A stretch of 64,000 bases of DNA from Lota lota (Eukaryota; Chordata; Actinopteri; Gadiformes; Lotidae). Below the pieces are notes generated by a model. The model was given only the letters and a program-made list of their open reading frames with translations, was not told the DNA's origin and did not search any database. The translations under genes were made by a program, and so were the position numbers. The stretch covers positions 170,526-234,525 of the forward strand of contig JACYXH010000748.1 in the NCBI GenBank assembly GCA_026745465.1, in the 5' to 3' direction. This document shows positions 1 through 10,666 of this stretch, piece by piece. Numbering within the stretch: the stretch's first letter is position 1; every line of letters starts with the position of its first letter.

Positions 1-16
1 GTGAATTCACAGGCAT
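1..16 (-). CDS. Start of a B30.2 (PRY-SPRY) exon, cut by the window edge
   Basis: On the minus strand an acceptor (gtcag) is followed by 16 exon bases that read D-A-C-E-F when one G is supplied by the previous exon. The same stretch at the B30.2 exon of the finTRIM gene (exon start 23516) reads D/Y-A-S-E-L, and the neighbouring intron is duplicated too. This is therefore the start of a paralogous PRY-SPRY exon, a ligand-binding beta-sandwich used by TRIM, butyrophilin and fish NLR proteins. The rest lies outside the window. Its phase (one base carried in) also matches the end of the Ig exon at 2738, so it may belong to that gene. Confidence 0.55.
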
Positions 17-520
17 CTGACGGAAGAACAAGACATGATTAGCTGCTGAACCATTCTTCATCATCATCATCATCATCATCATCACTAGTACTGTTCTCTT
101 GCATACTTCTTATTCCTGTCCTTTTTCACGTGCCATCTACTCTTCGAACATTAACATTAAAAGATACATGTAGTTTTAAAGATATTTAAGTTAAAGTTAA
201 TTAGAAATCCTGTGTGAGTGGCAGTCCCAATCAAAACATTGAAACCAAGGAAAACGTATAAACTGCATTCACTCCCTCAATATTTACACTACATACACAT
301 ATTATACATCGAAATGTTCAGCATGATGAGCTTATTATTCCTATGAAATATCTAAGCAATACCTGTAATACCTTTCAAGATATGAAACCTTTGGATTTCC
401 CAATCCACATACATTGCACTCAACCTTCAAAGGGACATCTGTGTGAACAACAGACTGAACAAGCTGAGCTCACATACAGGCTGGAAATTAACTGTTGGAG
501 CCATAGAACTGGTTCATACA
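17..520 (-). repeat. Duplicated B30.2-flanking intron segment
   Basis: About 500 bases match 23517-24080, the intron just upstream of the finTRIM B30.2 exon, including the phrase agctgctgaaccattcttc and a CAT trinucleotide run. The two B30.2 loci arose by segmental duplication that carried the intron along. No coding sequence is seen here; a 98-codon open frame at 343-639 runs into the adjacent minisatellite and is not a gene. Confidence 0.8.
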
Positions 521-1731
521 TACTATATATACATAGACATGTACTCATACATACACGTACATATTATATATACATAGACGTGTACTCATACATACTATAT
601 ATACATAGACATGTACTCATACATATTATACATACATAGGCATGTACTCATACATACACGTACATACTTTATATACATAGACATGTACTCATACATACAC
701 GTACATACATACTATATATACATAGACATGTACTCATACATACACGTACATACTATATATACATAGACATGTACTCATACATACTATATATATATAGACA
801 TGTACTCATACATACTATATATATATATATACATGTACTCATACATACTATACATACATAGACATGTACTCATACATACACGTACATACTATATATACAT
901 AGACATGTACTCATACATACACGTACATACTATATATACATAGACATGTACTCATACATACATGTACATACTATATATACATAGACATGTACTCATACAT
1001 ACTATATATATATAGACATGTACTCATACATACTATATATATATATATATACATGTACTCATACATACTATACATACATAGACATGTACTCATACATACA
1101 CGTACATACTATATATACATAGACATGTACTCATACATACACGTACATACTATATATACATAGACATGTACTCATACATACACGTACATACTATATATAC
1201 ATAGACATGTACTCATACATACATGTACATACTATATATACATAGACATGTACTCATACATACTATATATACATAGACATGTACTCATACATACAAGTAC
1301 ATACTATACATACATAGATATGTACTCATACATACATGTACTCATACATACTATATATACATAGACATGTACTCATACATACACGTACATACTTTATATA
1401 CATAGACATGTACTCATACATACACGTACATACATACTATATATACATAGACATGTACTCATACATACACGTACATACTATATATACATAGACATGTACT
1501 CATACATACACGTACATACTATATATACATAGACATGTACTCATACATACACGTACATACTATATATACATAGACATGTACTCATACATACACGTACATA
1601 CTATGTATACATAGACATGTACTCATACATACACGTACATACTATATATACATAGACATGTACTCATACATACACGTACATACTACATATACATAGACAT
1701 GTACTCATACATACACGTACATACTATATAT
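521..1731. repeat. Minisatellite, ~40-45 bp unit (tatatacatagacatgtact)
   Basis: About 28 irregular copies of a unit built on tatatacatagacatgtact followed by catacatacacgtacatac. A higher-order period is visible, since the block at 790-1000 recurs at about 970-1240. A shorter array of the same unit lies at 24080-24240 in the duplicated intron, so the array predates or accompanied the duplication and then grew here. Confidence 0.9.
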
Positions 1732-2376
1732 TGTAGACGGAAAAAACTGTTACAAAAAGGAGAAATGTATTGGGGAAGAGACAAAGGTCAGCTCGAGTTC
1801 AGGCCTCGAAAACTCTGTAGTAGACAGGGTTATCTGAAGTTCAGGTTTCAAAATATCAGACGATAAGACAAATGACTCATAATGAAAGTTCATCAAGACT
1901 AACGCCTATAGAAAACTACTATCTAAAAGCAGAACACAGAAAACCACAAAGCGACGTGGAACAAGCCATACCATACGCAACGCATAAAGGCGTCCCAACT
2001 GAAAATGGAGACTTTCTCCTAATTTGGACATAAAGAACTAGTACGACAGTTATTCTGTCCAGCAACTGACAAGAAAGCCATCCCACCCGAAGGGCGGGAA
2101 TTCAACATTTAAAAACCCCAACTAGACACATGATATGTGTGTATTAGCCCTGCGGCGCTCGAGCGAGTGACGTTGTCTCTTCTTACGTGTTGAGAGCGCA
2201 GTACTGAGTAGTTGATATACCTGTAATATCGTTCTTGTACTATTCTATTGATAGACCTTGTTTTATACTTATTAAATTCATGGGAATCTCAACTCAATTG
2301 AAGTGTTGATCTCAATTCTTACTTAGGAGAGTTCCATATAATTAAAAGCCAACTCGATCATTAAAACTAGACAACA
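1732..2376 (+). mobile_element. Solo LTR inserted in the minisatellite
   Basis: This 645-bp block of unrelated sequence interrupts the minisatellite. It begins TGTAGACGG, ends TAGACAACA (TG...CA termini), and is flanked on both sides by atatat, which fits a 4-6 bp target duplication, although the AT-rich target makes its length uncertain. Inside are a TATA-like atttaaaaa near 2110 and an attaaa polyadenylation-like signal near 2270, suggesting plus orientation. No internal retroviral or retrotransposon genes are present, so it is best read as a solo LTR left after recombination. Family not identified. Confidence 0.6.
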
Positions 2377-2460
2377 ATATATACAAAGACATGTACTCAT
2401 ACATACAAGTTCATACTATATATACATAGACATGTACTCATACATACACATACATATACA
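2377..2460. repeat. Continuation of the 40-45 bp minisatellite
   Basis: The tatatacaaagacatgtact unit resumes directly after the LTR, which shows that the LTR landed inside a pre-existing array. Confidence 0.8.
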
Positions 2461-2465
2461 TAAGT

Positions 2466-2712
2466 ATATATCAACAACAATGTTATGAATACATCAACAA
2501 CAATGTTATGAATATATAAACAACAATGTTATGAATACATCAACAACAATGTTATGAATATATTTACAACAATGTTATGAATATATCAACAACAATGTTA
2601 TGAATACATCAACAACAATGTTATGAATATATCAACAACAATGTTATGAATATATCAACAACAATGTTATGAATACGTCAACAACAATATTATAAATACA
2701 TCAACAACAAAC
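2466..2712. repeat. Minisatellite, 21-bp unit (atcaacaacaatgttatgaa)
   Basis: About 12 copies of a 21-bp unit with minor variants, next to the 3' side of the Ig exon and inside the intron that would link it to a downstream exon. Confidence 0.9.
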
Positions 2713-2737
2713 ATCTCTCATTGGATCCAGATCTTAC

Positions 2738-4063
2738 CAACAACGAGCAGATCTGCGGTGTGATTGGCTGAGCCAGCGCTGTTGGTCGCCATGCAGCAGA
2801 CCGTGTTCACACCATACTTCACACCTCTGACGAAGAGGAACCCCCTCTCCACCCAGGCCGCAGGCTCTGATTGGTTGTCTGTGCTGTCCCTCTCCAGGGG
2901 CCTCCCGTTGTGTAGCCACTCGACGGTGGGGTCCGGCGTGCCGTCGGCATCGCAGGAGAATTGGGCGGTGTGGCCCACGGGCAACACCTTGGTAGAGGAG
3001 TGGAACTCTGTGATGCTGGGGGCCTCCTCCTTCATGGGCATCACTGAACCTGAAGAAACCAGGACGAGATGAGTGATAACCAGAGCTTATAATCACTACT
3101 ATTATTATTGTAATTATATTCAGGATGATATGATTTAGACTCACAGAGGCGCACGGAGATTACGAGAATACACAGCAGTATGAAGATCAGAGTGACAATG
3201 ATGTGGGACTTTAGAGCTGTTCAGGAGTGAGAGACACACACACACACACACATTGTAAAAACAGATAAATTCATACTGTGTGGCTATTAATCACAGTCCA
3301 AACACTCTCCCTACAGTCTGCACAATCCCTCCCCATCTTCAAGAAACATTCACAACGGCACGCACAGAACATTTTATATACTCAAATTATATTTGAGATA
3401 TGTTCATATTAATTACAAACTTTATTTAATTGTGTTGAATCCATAAATTCACTTGATATCACTTCAGTTGAATGAGTAGCCTTCATTAAAACACAAAAAT
3501 GTGTATTAAAAAAATTGACACTCTAATGTTATGTTGCACTACCACTAATAATAAGTAATGAAAATACTAAACCTGTGTTCTGCTCCCTAAAGCTACTCTG
3601 CACTCTGTCTAGTTGTTCCACATCTATAACAACATATATCATGAAATACACAACTACTTGAGTTGTCTAGTAATAGTCCGTAACTCATGGCCGTAATCAC
3701 AGGTCGTTTGTTCTGGAAACGTAAATGTGTGTTGTTTGTCTAGAACATACACATGTTGTTATTTAGGAGAATAAATCTGTCTGTGTGTGTTGTTTGTCTA
3801 GAACATACACATGTTGTTATGTAGGAGAATAAATCTGTCTATGCGGTCACTGGTTCATCAGATTGGTCACTTTTGCTAAAAACGTTTGCTAAATGTAAAT
3901 CTTAAATGTATGTAGATGAAAACATTTTTTTACTGGATTATTTCTTTTAAATTCTCTACAAAGTGCACCTACCAAATCTTCTCTTCCTGATCTCCTCCTG
4001 GTCCAAAGACGTGTCCTCAGGTTCCTCAGTGGGTCCAGGGTCCAGTTCATAGATGTGGTCCAT
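2738..4063 (-). CDS. Type II membrane protein with one Ig (I-set) domain, 3' end outside or in the B30.2 exon
   Basis: Three exons join in phase. Exon 1 (4063-3973) encodes an acidic 30-residue tail with an IYEL tyrosine motif and ending in RKRRF. Exon 2 (3216-3145) is a 24-codon hydrophobic helix (HIIVTLIFILLCILVISV). Exon 3 (3049-2738, 104 codons) is an Ig-like domain with the cysteine pair FSC...TVC, the VEWLHNG core and a NSAGSA G-strand region. All introns are phase 1, as usual for shuffled extracellular modules, and splice sites are good (gtaggt, gtgagt, gtaaga). There is no signal peptide. Basic residues before the helix predict the tail inside and the Ig domain outside. The start has a good context (aaccATGG) with an in-frame TGA five codons upstream. 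Family not recognised; the Ig domain loosely resembles those of LRR/Trk receptors. The next phase-compatible exon on this strand is at 1-16. Confidence 0.6.
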
Positions 4064-4224
4064 GGTTCCTCTCTGTCAGCTTCCACTGCTTCTGCTCTCA
4101 GGCTTCAGCTCTGCTATATCAGCTGGAAAAACAATGTCACATGTTTGAATTCTGACCAATCATCAGCTTACAATCTGAACTATCACTGTCAGGAAATGTT
4201 TTTCTTGTACTCTTATCAGACGCC

Positions 4225-4342
4225 ATCATTTTACACACACACTCATGCACGCACGCATGCACACACACACACACACACACCACATTCTATTTTATATCGT
4301 ATTAAGATACATATACACATGTAGAGGCAGAATAAAGCAGAT
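4225..4342. repeat. CA-rich microsatellite in the 5' flank of the Ig gene
   Basis: Interrupted CA/CACG repeat, then unique sequence. No gene is seen between the Ig gene start and the next minisatellite. Confidence 0.7.
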
Positions 4343-4344
4343 AG

Positions 4345-4740
4345 CGTCATGTCTAGGAGTGGTCAAGCTGTATAATAGAAGGTAGTGGACATGTCTAGGA
4401 GTGGTCAAGCTGTATACTAGAAGGTAGTGGACATGTCTAGGAGTGGTCAAGCTGTATTCTAGAAGGTAGTGGACATGTCTAGGAGTGGTCAAGCTGTATT
4501 CTAGAAGGTAGTGGACATGTCTAGGAGTGGTCAAGCTGTATTCTAGAAGGTAGTGGACATGTCTAGGAGTGGTCAAGCTGTATTCTAAAAGGTAGTGGAC
4601 ATGTCTAGGAGTGGTCAAGCTGTATACTAGAAGGTAGTGGACATGTCTAGGAGTGGTCAAGCTGTATTCTAGAAGGTAGTGGATATGTCTAGGAGTGGTC
4701 AAGCTGTATACTAGAAGGTAGTGGACATGTCTAGAGTGGT
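4345..4740. repeat. Minisatellite, 42-bp unit (gtggtcaagctgtattctag)
   Basis: About nine copies of a 42-bp unit. Because 42 is divisible by three, a repeat reading frame (HYLLEYSLTTPRHV) stays open across the array; it has no coding support. Confidence 0.9.
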
Positions 4741-4821
4741 CAGTGACCCCACCCAAACATACAGTCAGTTGGAGACCCCACCCAAACATACTTCAGTTCA
4801 GGAAGTGTTAGCAGAGGCCAG
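4741..4821 (-). pseudogene. finTRIM 5' stub 1, broken by the 27-bp minisatellite
   Basis: On the minus strand the first codons of a finTRIM gene can be read, but the start is mutated to CTG, codon 8 is TGA, and after a GAA codon the sequence runs into a short tract of the cccacccaaacata minisatellite. No RING sequence follows. Upstream sequence to about 5040 is homologous to the 5' region of the finTRIM gene at 28.3-28.7 kb. Confidence 0.7.
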
Positions 4822-4869
4822 TATGAGAAAACATTTGTTTTATCAAGTAACACATTCCTTTTAGTATTC

Positions 4870-5045
4870 TTTGGACTCATCTTATAAAGTTTCTGTAAGA
4901 CTATTTAGTTTAAAATGTGTTCTTTGTCTCCAGAAAGAGAGAAGTGCCTCCACATCGCGTGACCTCGGTTTGAGTTTACTACTTAACTTCTGTTTCCTGA
5001 CACTTTGTGGCCTCCCTTGCCAGCTAGCGCAGTGGTTCTGGTTTC
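4870..5045 (-). promoter_or_regulatory. finTRIM-type 5' region, copy 1
   Basis: Shared with 5700-5850, 28560-28690, 31065-31220 and 33440-33600. It contains ctttgtctccagaaagagag followed by aagtgcctcc, a purine-rich GAAAGAGAGAAG stretch close to an interferon-stimulated response element (GAAANNGAAA). In this copy it lies upstream of a dead gene. Confidence 0.5.
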
Positions 5046-5074
5046 TTACAACTTATCATGGTTCCTGTAACGCA

Positions 5075-5082
<8 letters not shown>

Positions 5083-5137
<55 letters not shown>
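5083..5137. repeat. (CA)n microsatellite
   Basis: About 27 uninterrupted CA units in a spacer that separates two finTRIM stubs. Nothing coding was seen between 5045 and 5330. Confidence 0.95.
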
Positions 5138-5145
<8 letters not shown>

Positions 5146-5335
5146 CGTTCTCTTAAGGCTGCTCCCCTGTCTTTACTTAACTTAACCTGTGACACACACA
5201 CACCCAACACACACCCACACCCACACACCTTACTTATTAAGTAAGGTGTGTGTGTGGTCTTAACTTGTCAAGAGGAAACCACTAACATTGTCTCCACAGC
5301 ATCTAACATTGTGATGTTTGACAGTTGTATACACC

Positions 5336-5679
5336 ATCCAACCATACAGTCAGCTGGTGACCCCACCTAAACATAGTCAGTTAGAGACACCACCCAAACA
5401 TAGTCAGTTGGATACACCACCCAAATATACAGTCAGTTGGAGACACCACCCAAACATAGTCAGTTGGAGACACCACCCAAACAAAGTCAATTAGAGACAT
5501 CACCCAAACACACAGCACTTTGAGAACCCACCCAAACATAGTCAGTTGGAGACACCAACCAAACATAGTCAGTTGGAGACCCCACCCAAACATAATCAGT
5601 TGGTGACCCCACCCAAACATAATCAGTTGGAGACCCCACCCAAACATACTTCAGATTAGGAAGTGTTAGCAGAGGCCAT
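5336..5679 (-). pseudogene. finTRIM 5' stub 2 with a 27-bp minisatellite
   Basis: Minus-strand reading begins ATG GCC TCT GCT AAC ACT TCC TAA, i.e. MASANTS then a stop. Two codons later the sequence enters about 12 copies of a variable 22-27 bp cccacccaaacatagtcagt array. A proper acceptor (ctcag) precedes the start codon, so the stub still looks like the beginning of coding exon 1, but the RING and the rest are gone. Confidence 0.7.
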
Positions 5680-6310
5680 TCTGAGATTTTTATTTATTTT
5701 CTTTGGACTCATCTTATGTTTCTGTCTGAGTATTTGGTTTATGAAGTGTTCTTTGTCTCCAGAAAGAGAGAAGTGCCTCAATGATGTGTCACTTTGGTTT
5801 GGGTTTGAAACTTCCTTTTTTCAAATCTTTGTTTCCTGAACCAGACTTCTGGTCCTCCCGTAACCACAGAGGTTTCATAACAACCTGTGACTCCTTACTT
5901 TAAACACAGATTAGCATCTTGTTTGCATGAACACTCATATTTGAGCACATTCATGTGTGAGCACTTTGAATGAGTCGATGTGTAAATAACTAGAATCAAT
6001 ACGATGGATGAGAGTTACCGTCACTGTGGAAAAGGTTTTCAGGTGATGGAAGATTCTGACCACCCCCACGGCTAGCAAAGTGGTTCTGCCTTCTTAGAAG
6101 TCATCATGGTTCCTGTAACACACACACACACACGTCTGTGGTCTTAATTTGTCAAGAGGAAATTACTTGTCCACATACATTGTCCACACAGAGTCTAACA
6201 TTGTGCAACACGGCCACTCTGAATGCTGCAGTGGCTCAAATGCTTCACTCTGTTTCTACTGGTTGATGCCCGCGCCTAGGAAGAGAAGTGACTTATTTAA
6301 CTAATTAACA
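5680..6310 (-). promoter_or_regulatory. finTRIM-type 5' region, copy 2, with shared upstream unit
   Basis: Contains the second copy of the ISRE-like block (5759-5778) and further upstream a block (ctgcagtggctcaaatgctt ... gaagtgacttatttaac) that recurs at about 14810, 31980 and 33690 and inverted at 9690-9790. No gene is seen. Confidence 0.5.
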
Positions 6311-6475
6311 TTGTTTATTTTTTTCACACAGACACGCACACACGCAGGCGCGCACACAGACACACACACACACACACAGGCACACAAACACACACAGGCG
6401 AGCACACAGACACACAGGCGCACACACACAGACACAGACACACACAGGCGCACACACACATACACATACACACAC
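6311..6475. repeat. Interrupted CA/CACAGG microsatellite
   Basis: CA-rich tract with regular caggcg interruptions. Open frames across it on both strands are repeat artefacts. Confidence 0.9.
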
Positions 6476-6614
6476 TTCAGTGTTGGGAAAATGGTAAGAA
6501 AATCGAATCTGGCAAAATCGCGTTCAGAAACACCATGGATCAAACCAGGAAACAGACCAGGAACAATAAGGGCTGTCTGTTGAAGTCATTCAAATAATCA
6601 ATACTTAACTAAAG

Positions 6615-6797
6615 ATGATTATTGTTTTGTTAGGTCTATTGTTGGCTGTGCATCACTGCACCTGTCCTCCACACTGCACACACCTCCACCCAAAGCTAAA
6701 CTCCACCGTAATGGTGTTGAAATGCAAGACACAGTGTAGTGACAGCAAGTGTGTCTCCAGTTCTCTGAGTCATTCAGTCACTGTGGTGAAAGGATGA
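6615..6797 (+). CDS. Small secreted-like open frame, 60 codons (uncertain)
   Basis: The reading frame starts MIIVLLGLLLAV, a plausible signal peptide, and continues with a cysteine-containing segment (HHCTCPPHC, KCKTQCSDSKC) to a TGA. A diverged copy at 15075-15203 keeps the same hydrophobic start and frame but stops after about 42 codons, and about 500 bp of surrounding sequence is duplicated too. This may be the leader exon of an immune receptor or a short cysteine-rich peptide, or chance within a duplicated block. No family was recognised and no splice sites were established. Confidence 0.25.
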   Translation: MIIVLLGLLLAVHHCTCPPHCTHLHPKLNSTVMVLKCKTQCSDSKCVSSSLSHSVTVVKG

Positions 6798-7019
6798 ATA
6801 CAGTTTAACAAACCTACCTTGAATGAACCTTTTATTATGTCTTGTGTTCATTTAGTGGGTTTGGGTCTCTATCTTCTTCTGTTCACTTGCTTGTTGCCCA
6901 ATGAGCTTGTTTCCATAGAAAAGATGTTTAAAAGATGTCTATGGTTGGGGTTGGAAAGACATTCACACATGGTATAAAAGTGAATGTCTTTTAACTTGCT
7001 TTTTTGTGACCGTTGAATA

Positions 7020-8220
7020 AACAGATCTGTTCTCTCTTCTTCTTCTTTTGTTGAATATTGGATTGGGGGTCGAGCTTTATTCTTTATTATTCGTTGGTTC
7101 CTATAAATATATAAGCCTAATTATAAAGGGTAATGAAGGTTTAATAGAAGAGTTCTCAACAGCTTTATTCTTTATTATTAGTTGTTTCCTATAACTATAT
7201 AAGCCTAATTATAAAAAGGAATGAAGGTTTAATTTAAGAGTTCTCACGGCTTTCTTCTTTATTATTCGTTGGTTCCTCTAACTATATAAGCCTAATTATA
7301 AAGGGTAATGAAGGTTTAATAGAAGAGTTCTCAAAACAGACATACTCTATATATTCTGTATTTTTTATATAGTGTCAGGGGACTTATTTCCAAATGCTAC
7401 ATTTATTTATTCAATACTACATTTATTTATTTCAGGGAACTTTTATTTCATTATGCTACCTTTATTTATGTAATGCAACATTTATTTATTTCAAGGGACT
7501 TTTATTTCATAATGCCACCTTTTTTAATTTAATGCCACATTTTTATTTAAATGCCACATTTATTCATTTAATGCAAGATTTATTTATTCAATGCCAAATT
7601 TATTTCATAGTGCCACATGTATTTATTTCAGGGGACTTTATTTTATAATGCCACATTTATTCATTTAATGCCACAAAAAAGGTAGCATTTAATAAAAACG
7701 TGGCTTTGTGAAATAAAAGTCCCCTGAAATAGATAAATGTGGCATTAAATAAATAAATGTACCATTATGAAATAAAAGTCCCCTGAAATTAATAAATGTG
7801 GCATTAAATAAATCAATTTAGCATTTTGAAATAAGTCCTCTGACACTATATACAAAATACAGAATATGTAGTATGTCTGTTTTAAAAATGCAGCTGTACT
7901 ATTGAGATCTCTTCTATTAAACCTTCATTACCCTTTATAATTATGCTTTTATAATTATAGGAATCAACGAATAATAAAGAATAAAGCTGTTGAGAACTCT
8001 TCTATTAAACCTTTATTACCCTTTATAATTAGGCTTATATAGTTATAAGAACCAACGAATAATAAATAATAAAGCTGTTGAGAACTCTTCTATTAAACCT
8101 TCATTACCCTTTATAATCAGACTTATATAGTTATAGGAACCAACGAATAATAAAGAATAAATCTCCAGCCCCGATCCAATATTCAACAAAAGAAGAAGAA
8201 GAGAGAACAGATGTGTTTAT
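7020..8220. repeat. Large interspersed inverted repeat with AT-rich tandem arms
   Basis: The left arm (7020-7420) holds about three copies of a ~115-bp unit (ctttattctttattattcgt ... agttctcaac). The right arm (7680-8220) holds the same units reversed, with the end of each arm marked by the ttcttcttttgttgaatatt block. The middle (7380-7840) is a series of short atttatttaatgccacat units. A half copy lies at 44640-45400. The structure suggests a non-autonomous palindromic element or a recombined pair of insertions. No coding sequence. Confidence 0.7.
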
Positions 8221-8353
8221 TGCCGCTACGCTCGCTGCAGGAACGCGCCCCGGCGTGCACGCGCACAGTGCACACACGAGCAGCAGAGCTATGAGAGCAG
8301 CAGACAGCGGATTCAGTCAGAGTAGGAAGTAGAGGAAGCAGCGCTCCGGGTTT
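8176..8353 (-). repeat. ~190-bp GC-rich interspersed repeat, copy 1
   Basis: Minus-strand copy of a conserved block carrying ctgaatccgctgtctgctgc, a cgcgtgcacgccggggcgcg core, a caataaac polyadenylation-like signal and a CTTCTTCTTTTG tail. Other copies are at 10324-10510, 34133-34312 and 45378-45567. Copies are nearly identical, so recent amplification is likely. It could be the R-U5 part of an LTR or a SINE-like element; unidentified. Confidence 0.7.
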
Positions 8354-8428
<75 letters not shown>

Positions 8429-8444
8429 TGGGGGGGGGGGGGGG
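8354..8444. repeat. (GT)n microsatellite ending in a 15-base G run
   Basis: About 37 GT units followed by G15, directly abutting the 190-bp repeat, as in the other copies of that repeat. Confidence 0.95.
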
Positions 8445-8459
8445 TGCATGTGTGGTTGT

Positions 8460-9300
8460 GTGTTGCATCAATGATTATGATTATTATGCTGCATTCGTGA
8501 CACACGTATTAGAACAACAATCAATTGCAACCACCAACACAGCAGTCCTTTACAAATAGCCTTCATAACTGTAGGCCTATAATAGTGCTGACTAAATATA
8601 TGAACATAGCTGTTTCCAGGCCTACAGTTTGTTAAATGCCAACACTGCTGTATTATGCAGTTATGTCTGTTTCATTCAACTCTAGCTAGTAACGTGGATA
8701 ATGAAGCTATAGGCTTACATGAATCATTTAAACGTCTTGAGAATATTAAGCCAATTGATTTGATATAAGGTCCGTATTGAAACACTAGAAAAAGGTGCAC
8801 CGTAGCACCATCTGCTGGTTAGATGACGTCAGTGCAACTGGCTGACCTGAAAAACATGAATTCTACGTCATCATCATTGATATATGTGTTGAGACGATCG
8901 GAACAGTTTTAAATTACCTTGAAGGTCATTTCATGTCCCTCTCATACGAGCGATCCTCTTAAATATAGAATTAGCCTACACTGCATAACACAATATTGAG
9001 ATTGGCTCCACAATATTCAAAACAATTTCACATGAGTAAAAGTATTCATCAGATAATAGCTTGAGGAAGAGTAAGAAAGTATCAACGGAATAAACGACTC
9101 AAGTACTGAGATAATTCATACCAAATAATTTACTGTTGTAATAAGCAGAGCAAGATGAACGTAAATAGACAAATATTACATTGTATATTCTTGTCCAATA
9201 GACATCAACAACATATAAAATAGCATGTATCCCTTTAAATAAAACAACACACAATAGCACATTAAATCTTTACAAAATAACATGAAGGCAAATACAGCCA
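8460..9300. repeat. ~850-bp interspersed module, copy 1
   Basis: Shared with 21690-22420, 45725-46680 and partly 38620-38915. Landmark phrases are cagcagtcctttacaaatag, gctggttagatgacgtcagt and aagcagagcaagatgaacgt. No long open frame, so probably a non-autonomous transposable element or a fragment of one. The embedded tgacgtca is a CRE-type site in each full copy. Confidence 0.7.
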
Positions 9301-9306
9301 TAGCAA

Positions 9307-9383
<77 letters not shown>

Positions 9384-9430
9384 AAGTAGAGAGAGAGGAA
9401 GTAGAGGAAGCAGCGTTCCGGGTTTGGGTT

Positions 9431-9470
<40 letters not shown>
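9307..9470. repeat. (TC)n and (TG)n microsatellites
   Basis: A (TC)n tract of about 67 bases, a 50-bp piece of the 190-bp repeat's end, then about 20 TG units. Confidence 0.95.
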
Positions 9471-9471
<1 letters not shown>

Positions 9472-9474
9472 CGG

Positions 9475-9790
9475 TAAAGTGACATTCGATGGTCATATTT
9501 TGCACATTCCTGCGCAACTAAACAGCTGCATTTTAAAAAGAGACTAAACTATATATTCTGTATCCTTTGTATAGTCTGTATATATTTTATGTATTGTTTC
9601 TTATTTAAATGTTTATATTTTTTAATATATATATTTTTTGTTATAGTTTGCCAATTTTGCACTTAAAACAACCCTGCTGTGTGTGTGTGTGTGTGTGCGT
9701 GTTAAATAAACAATGCTAATTAGTTAAATAAGTCACTTCTCTTCCAATGCGCAGGCATCAACCAGTAGAAACAGAGTGAAGCAGGGAGGG
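9475..9790. repeat. Inverted fragments of modules found at 33.7-34.1 kb
   Basis: 9480-9610 is the reverse complement of about 33890-34050 (tgcagctgtgcagttg region), and 9690-9790 is the reverse complement of the gaagtgacttatttaac block upstream of the finTRIM stubs. This stretch is a patchwork of inverted segmental copies. No gene. Confidence 0.6.
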
Positions 9791-9849
9791 AGGTTAATAT
9801 ATGTGTATATATTTGCATTTGGTGGAGGCATCTTAAAACAGTGAGTGTG

Positions 9850-10250
9850 TCACGGCTTGTGCAGGGAGGTGAACCCAAATGCAGACATCAGACTCAGAGG
9901 GGTGGGTGCAAACGGAAGCTTTACTTCATGTCAACAGGCAGACAGAGACAAACCTACAACAAACAATGAACCGACAAACTGGGGCAGAAACTAGGGAACT
10001 TAAAATGCATGGAACATGGTGAACCAGTTACTTATGGCTGTGGTTAAATGTTTTATTTTTCGCTCTTGTAAGCTACTAGTGTTAGAAAACTCTATAACCA
10101 GGCTAATGTTGGATGACTCTAACAACCTCCCCCATGACAGAGGGACCTTGACCCCATGACCCTAGACTCTGGCTCTATGATGCTAGGTTATCCTCTGAAC
10201 CCTGAGGTCAAGAAACGTAGGCCCAATCCCAGTTCCCTCCTTGCCCATAC
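9850..10250. other. Unassigned region, probable transposon fragment
   Basis: The start (gtgcagggaggtgaacccaa, then caaacggaagctttacttc) resembles terminal sequences of common fish transposons, but no coding region or terminal repeat pair is seen. The remainder up to the CA tract is plain AT-balanced sequence. Confidence 0.3.
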
Positions 10251-10253
10251 CAC

Positions 10254-10257
<4 letters not shown>

Positions 10258-10310
<53 letters not shown>
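10258..10310. repeat. (CA)n microsatellite
   Basis: About 26 CA units directly before a plus-strand copy of the 190-bp repeat. Confidence 0.95.
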
Positions 10311-10312
<2 letters not shown>

Positions 10313-10323
10313 ACACACACCCC

Positions 10324-10510
10324 AAACCCGAAGCGCTGCTTCCTCTACTTGCTACTCTGACTGAATCCGCTGTCTGCTGCTCTCATAGCTCTGCTGCTCG
10401 TGTGTGCACTGTGCGCGTGCACGCCGGGGCGCGTTCCTGCAGCGAGCGTAGCGGCAATAAACACATCTGTTCTCTCTTCTTCTTCTTTTGTTGAATATTG
10501 GATCGGGGCT
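10324..10510 (+). repeat. ~190-bp GC-rich interspersed repeat, copy 2
   Basis: Plus-strand copy of the block described at 8176-8353, nearly identical including the caataaac signal and the ttcttcttcttttgttgaat end. Confidence 0.75.
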
Positions 10511-10563
10511 GGATGAATAGTATTCGGGGAAGCCGAATGATGAATATTGATTCATGGATGGAT

Positions 10564-10597
10564 GGATGAGAGTGAGTGAGTGAGTGAGTGAGTGAGT

Positions 10598-10663
<66 letters not shown>
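10564..10663. repeat. (GAGT)n then (GA)n microsatellite
   Basis: About nine GAGT units followed by about 30 GA units. Only unremarkable sequence and a C15 run (10912-10926) separate it from the NXPE gene's 3' end. Confidence 0.95.

Positions 10664-10666
<3 letters not shown>

Noticed and set aside
3889-4086. Alternative start MEADREEP for the Ig membrane gene
   Set aside because: That frame does not join the helix exon in phase; the ATG at 4063 does and has a better context.
4292-4789. 165-codon minus-strand frame with HYLLEYSLTTP repeats
   Set aside because: It is the translation of a 42-bp minisatellite; the unit length is divisible by three, so any frame stays open.
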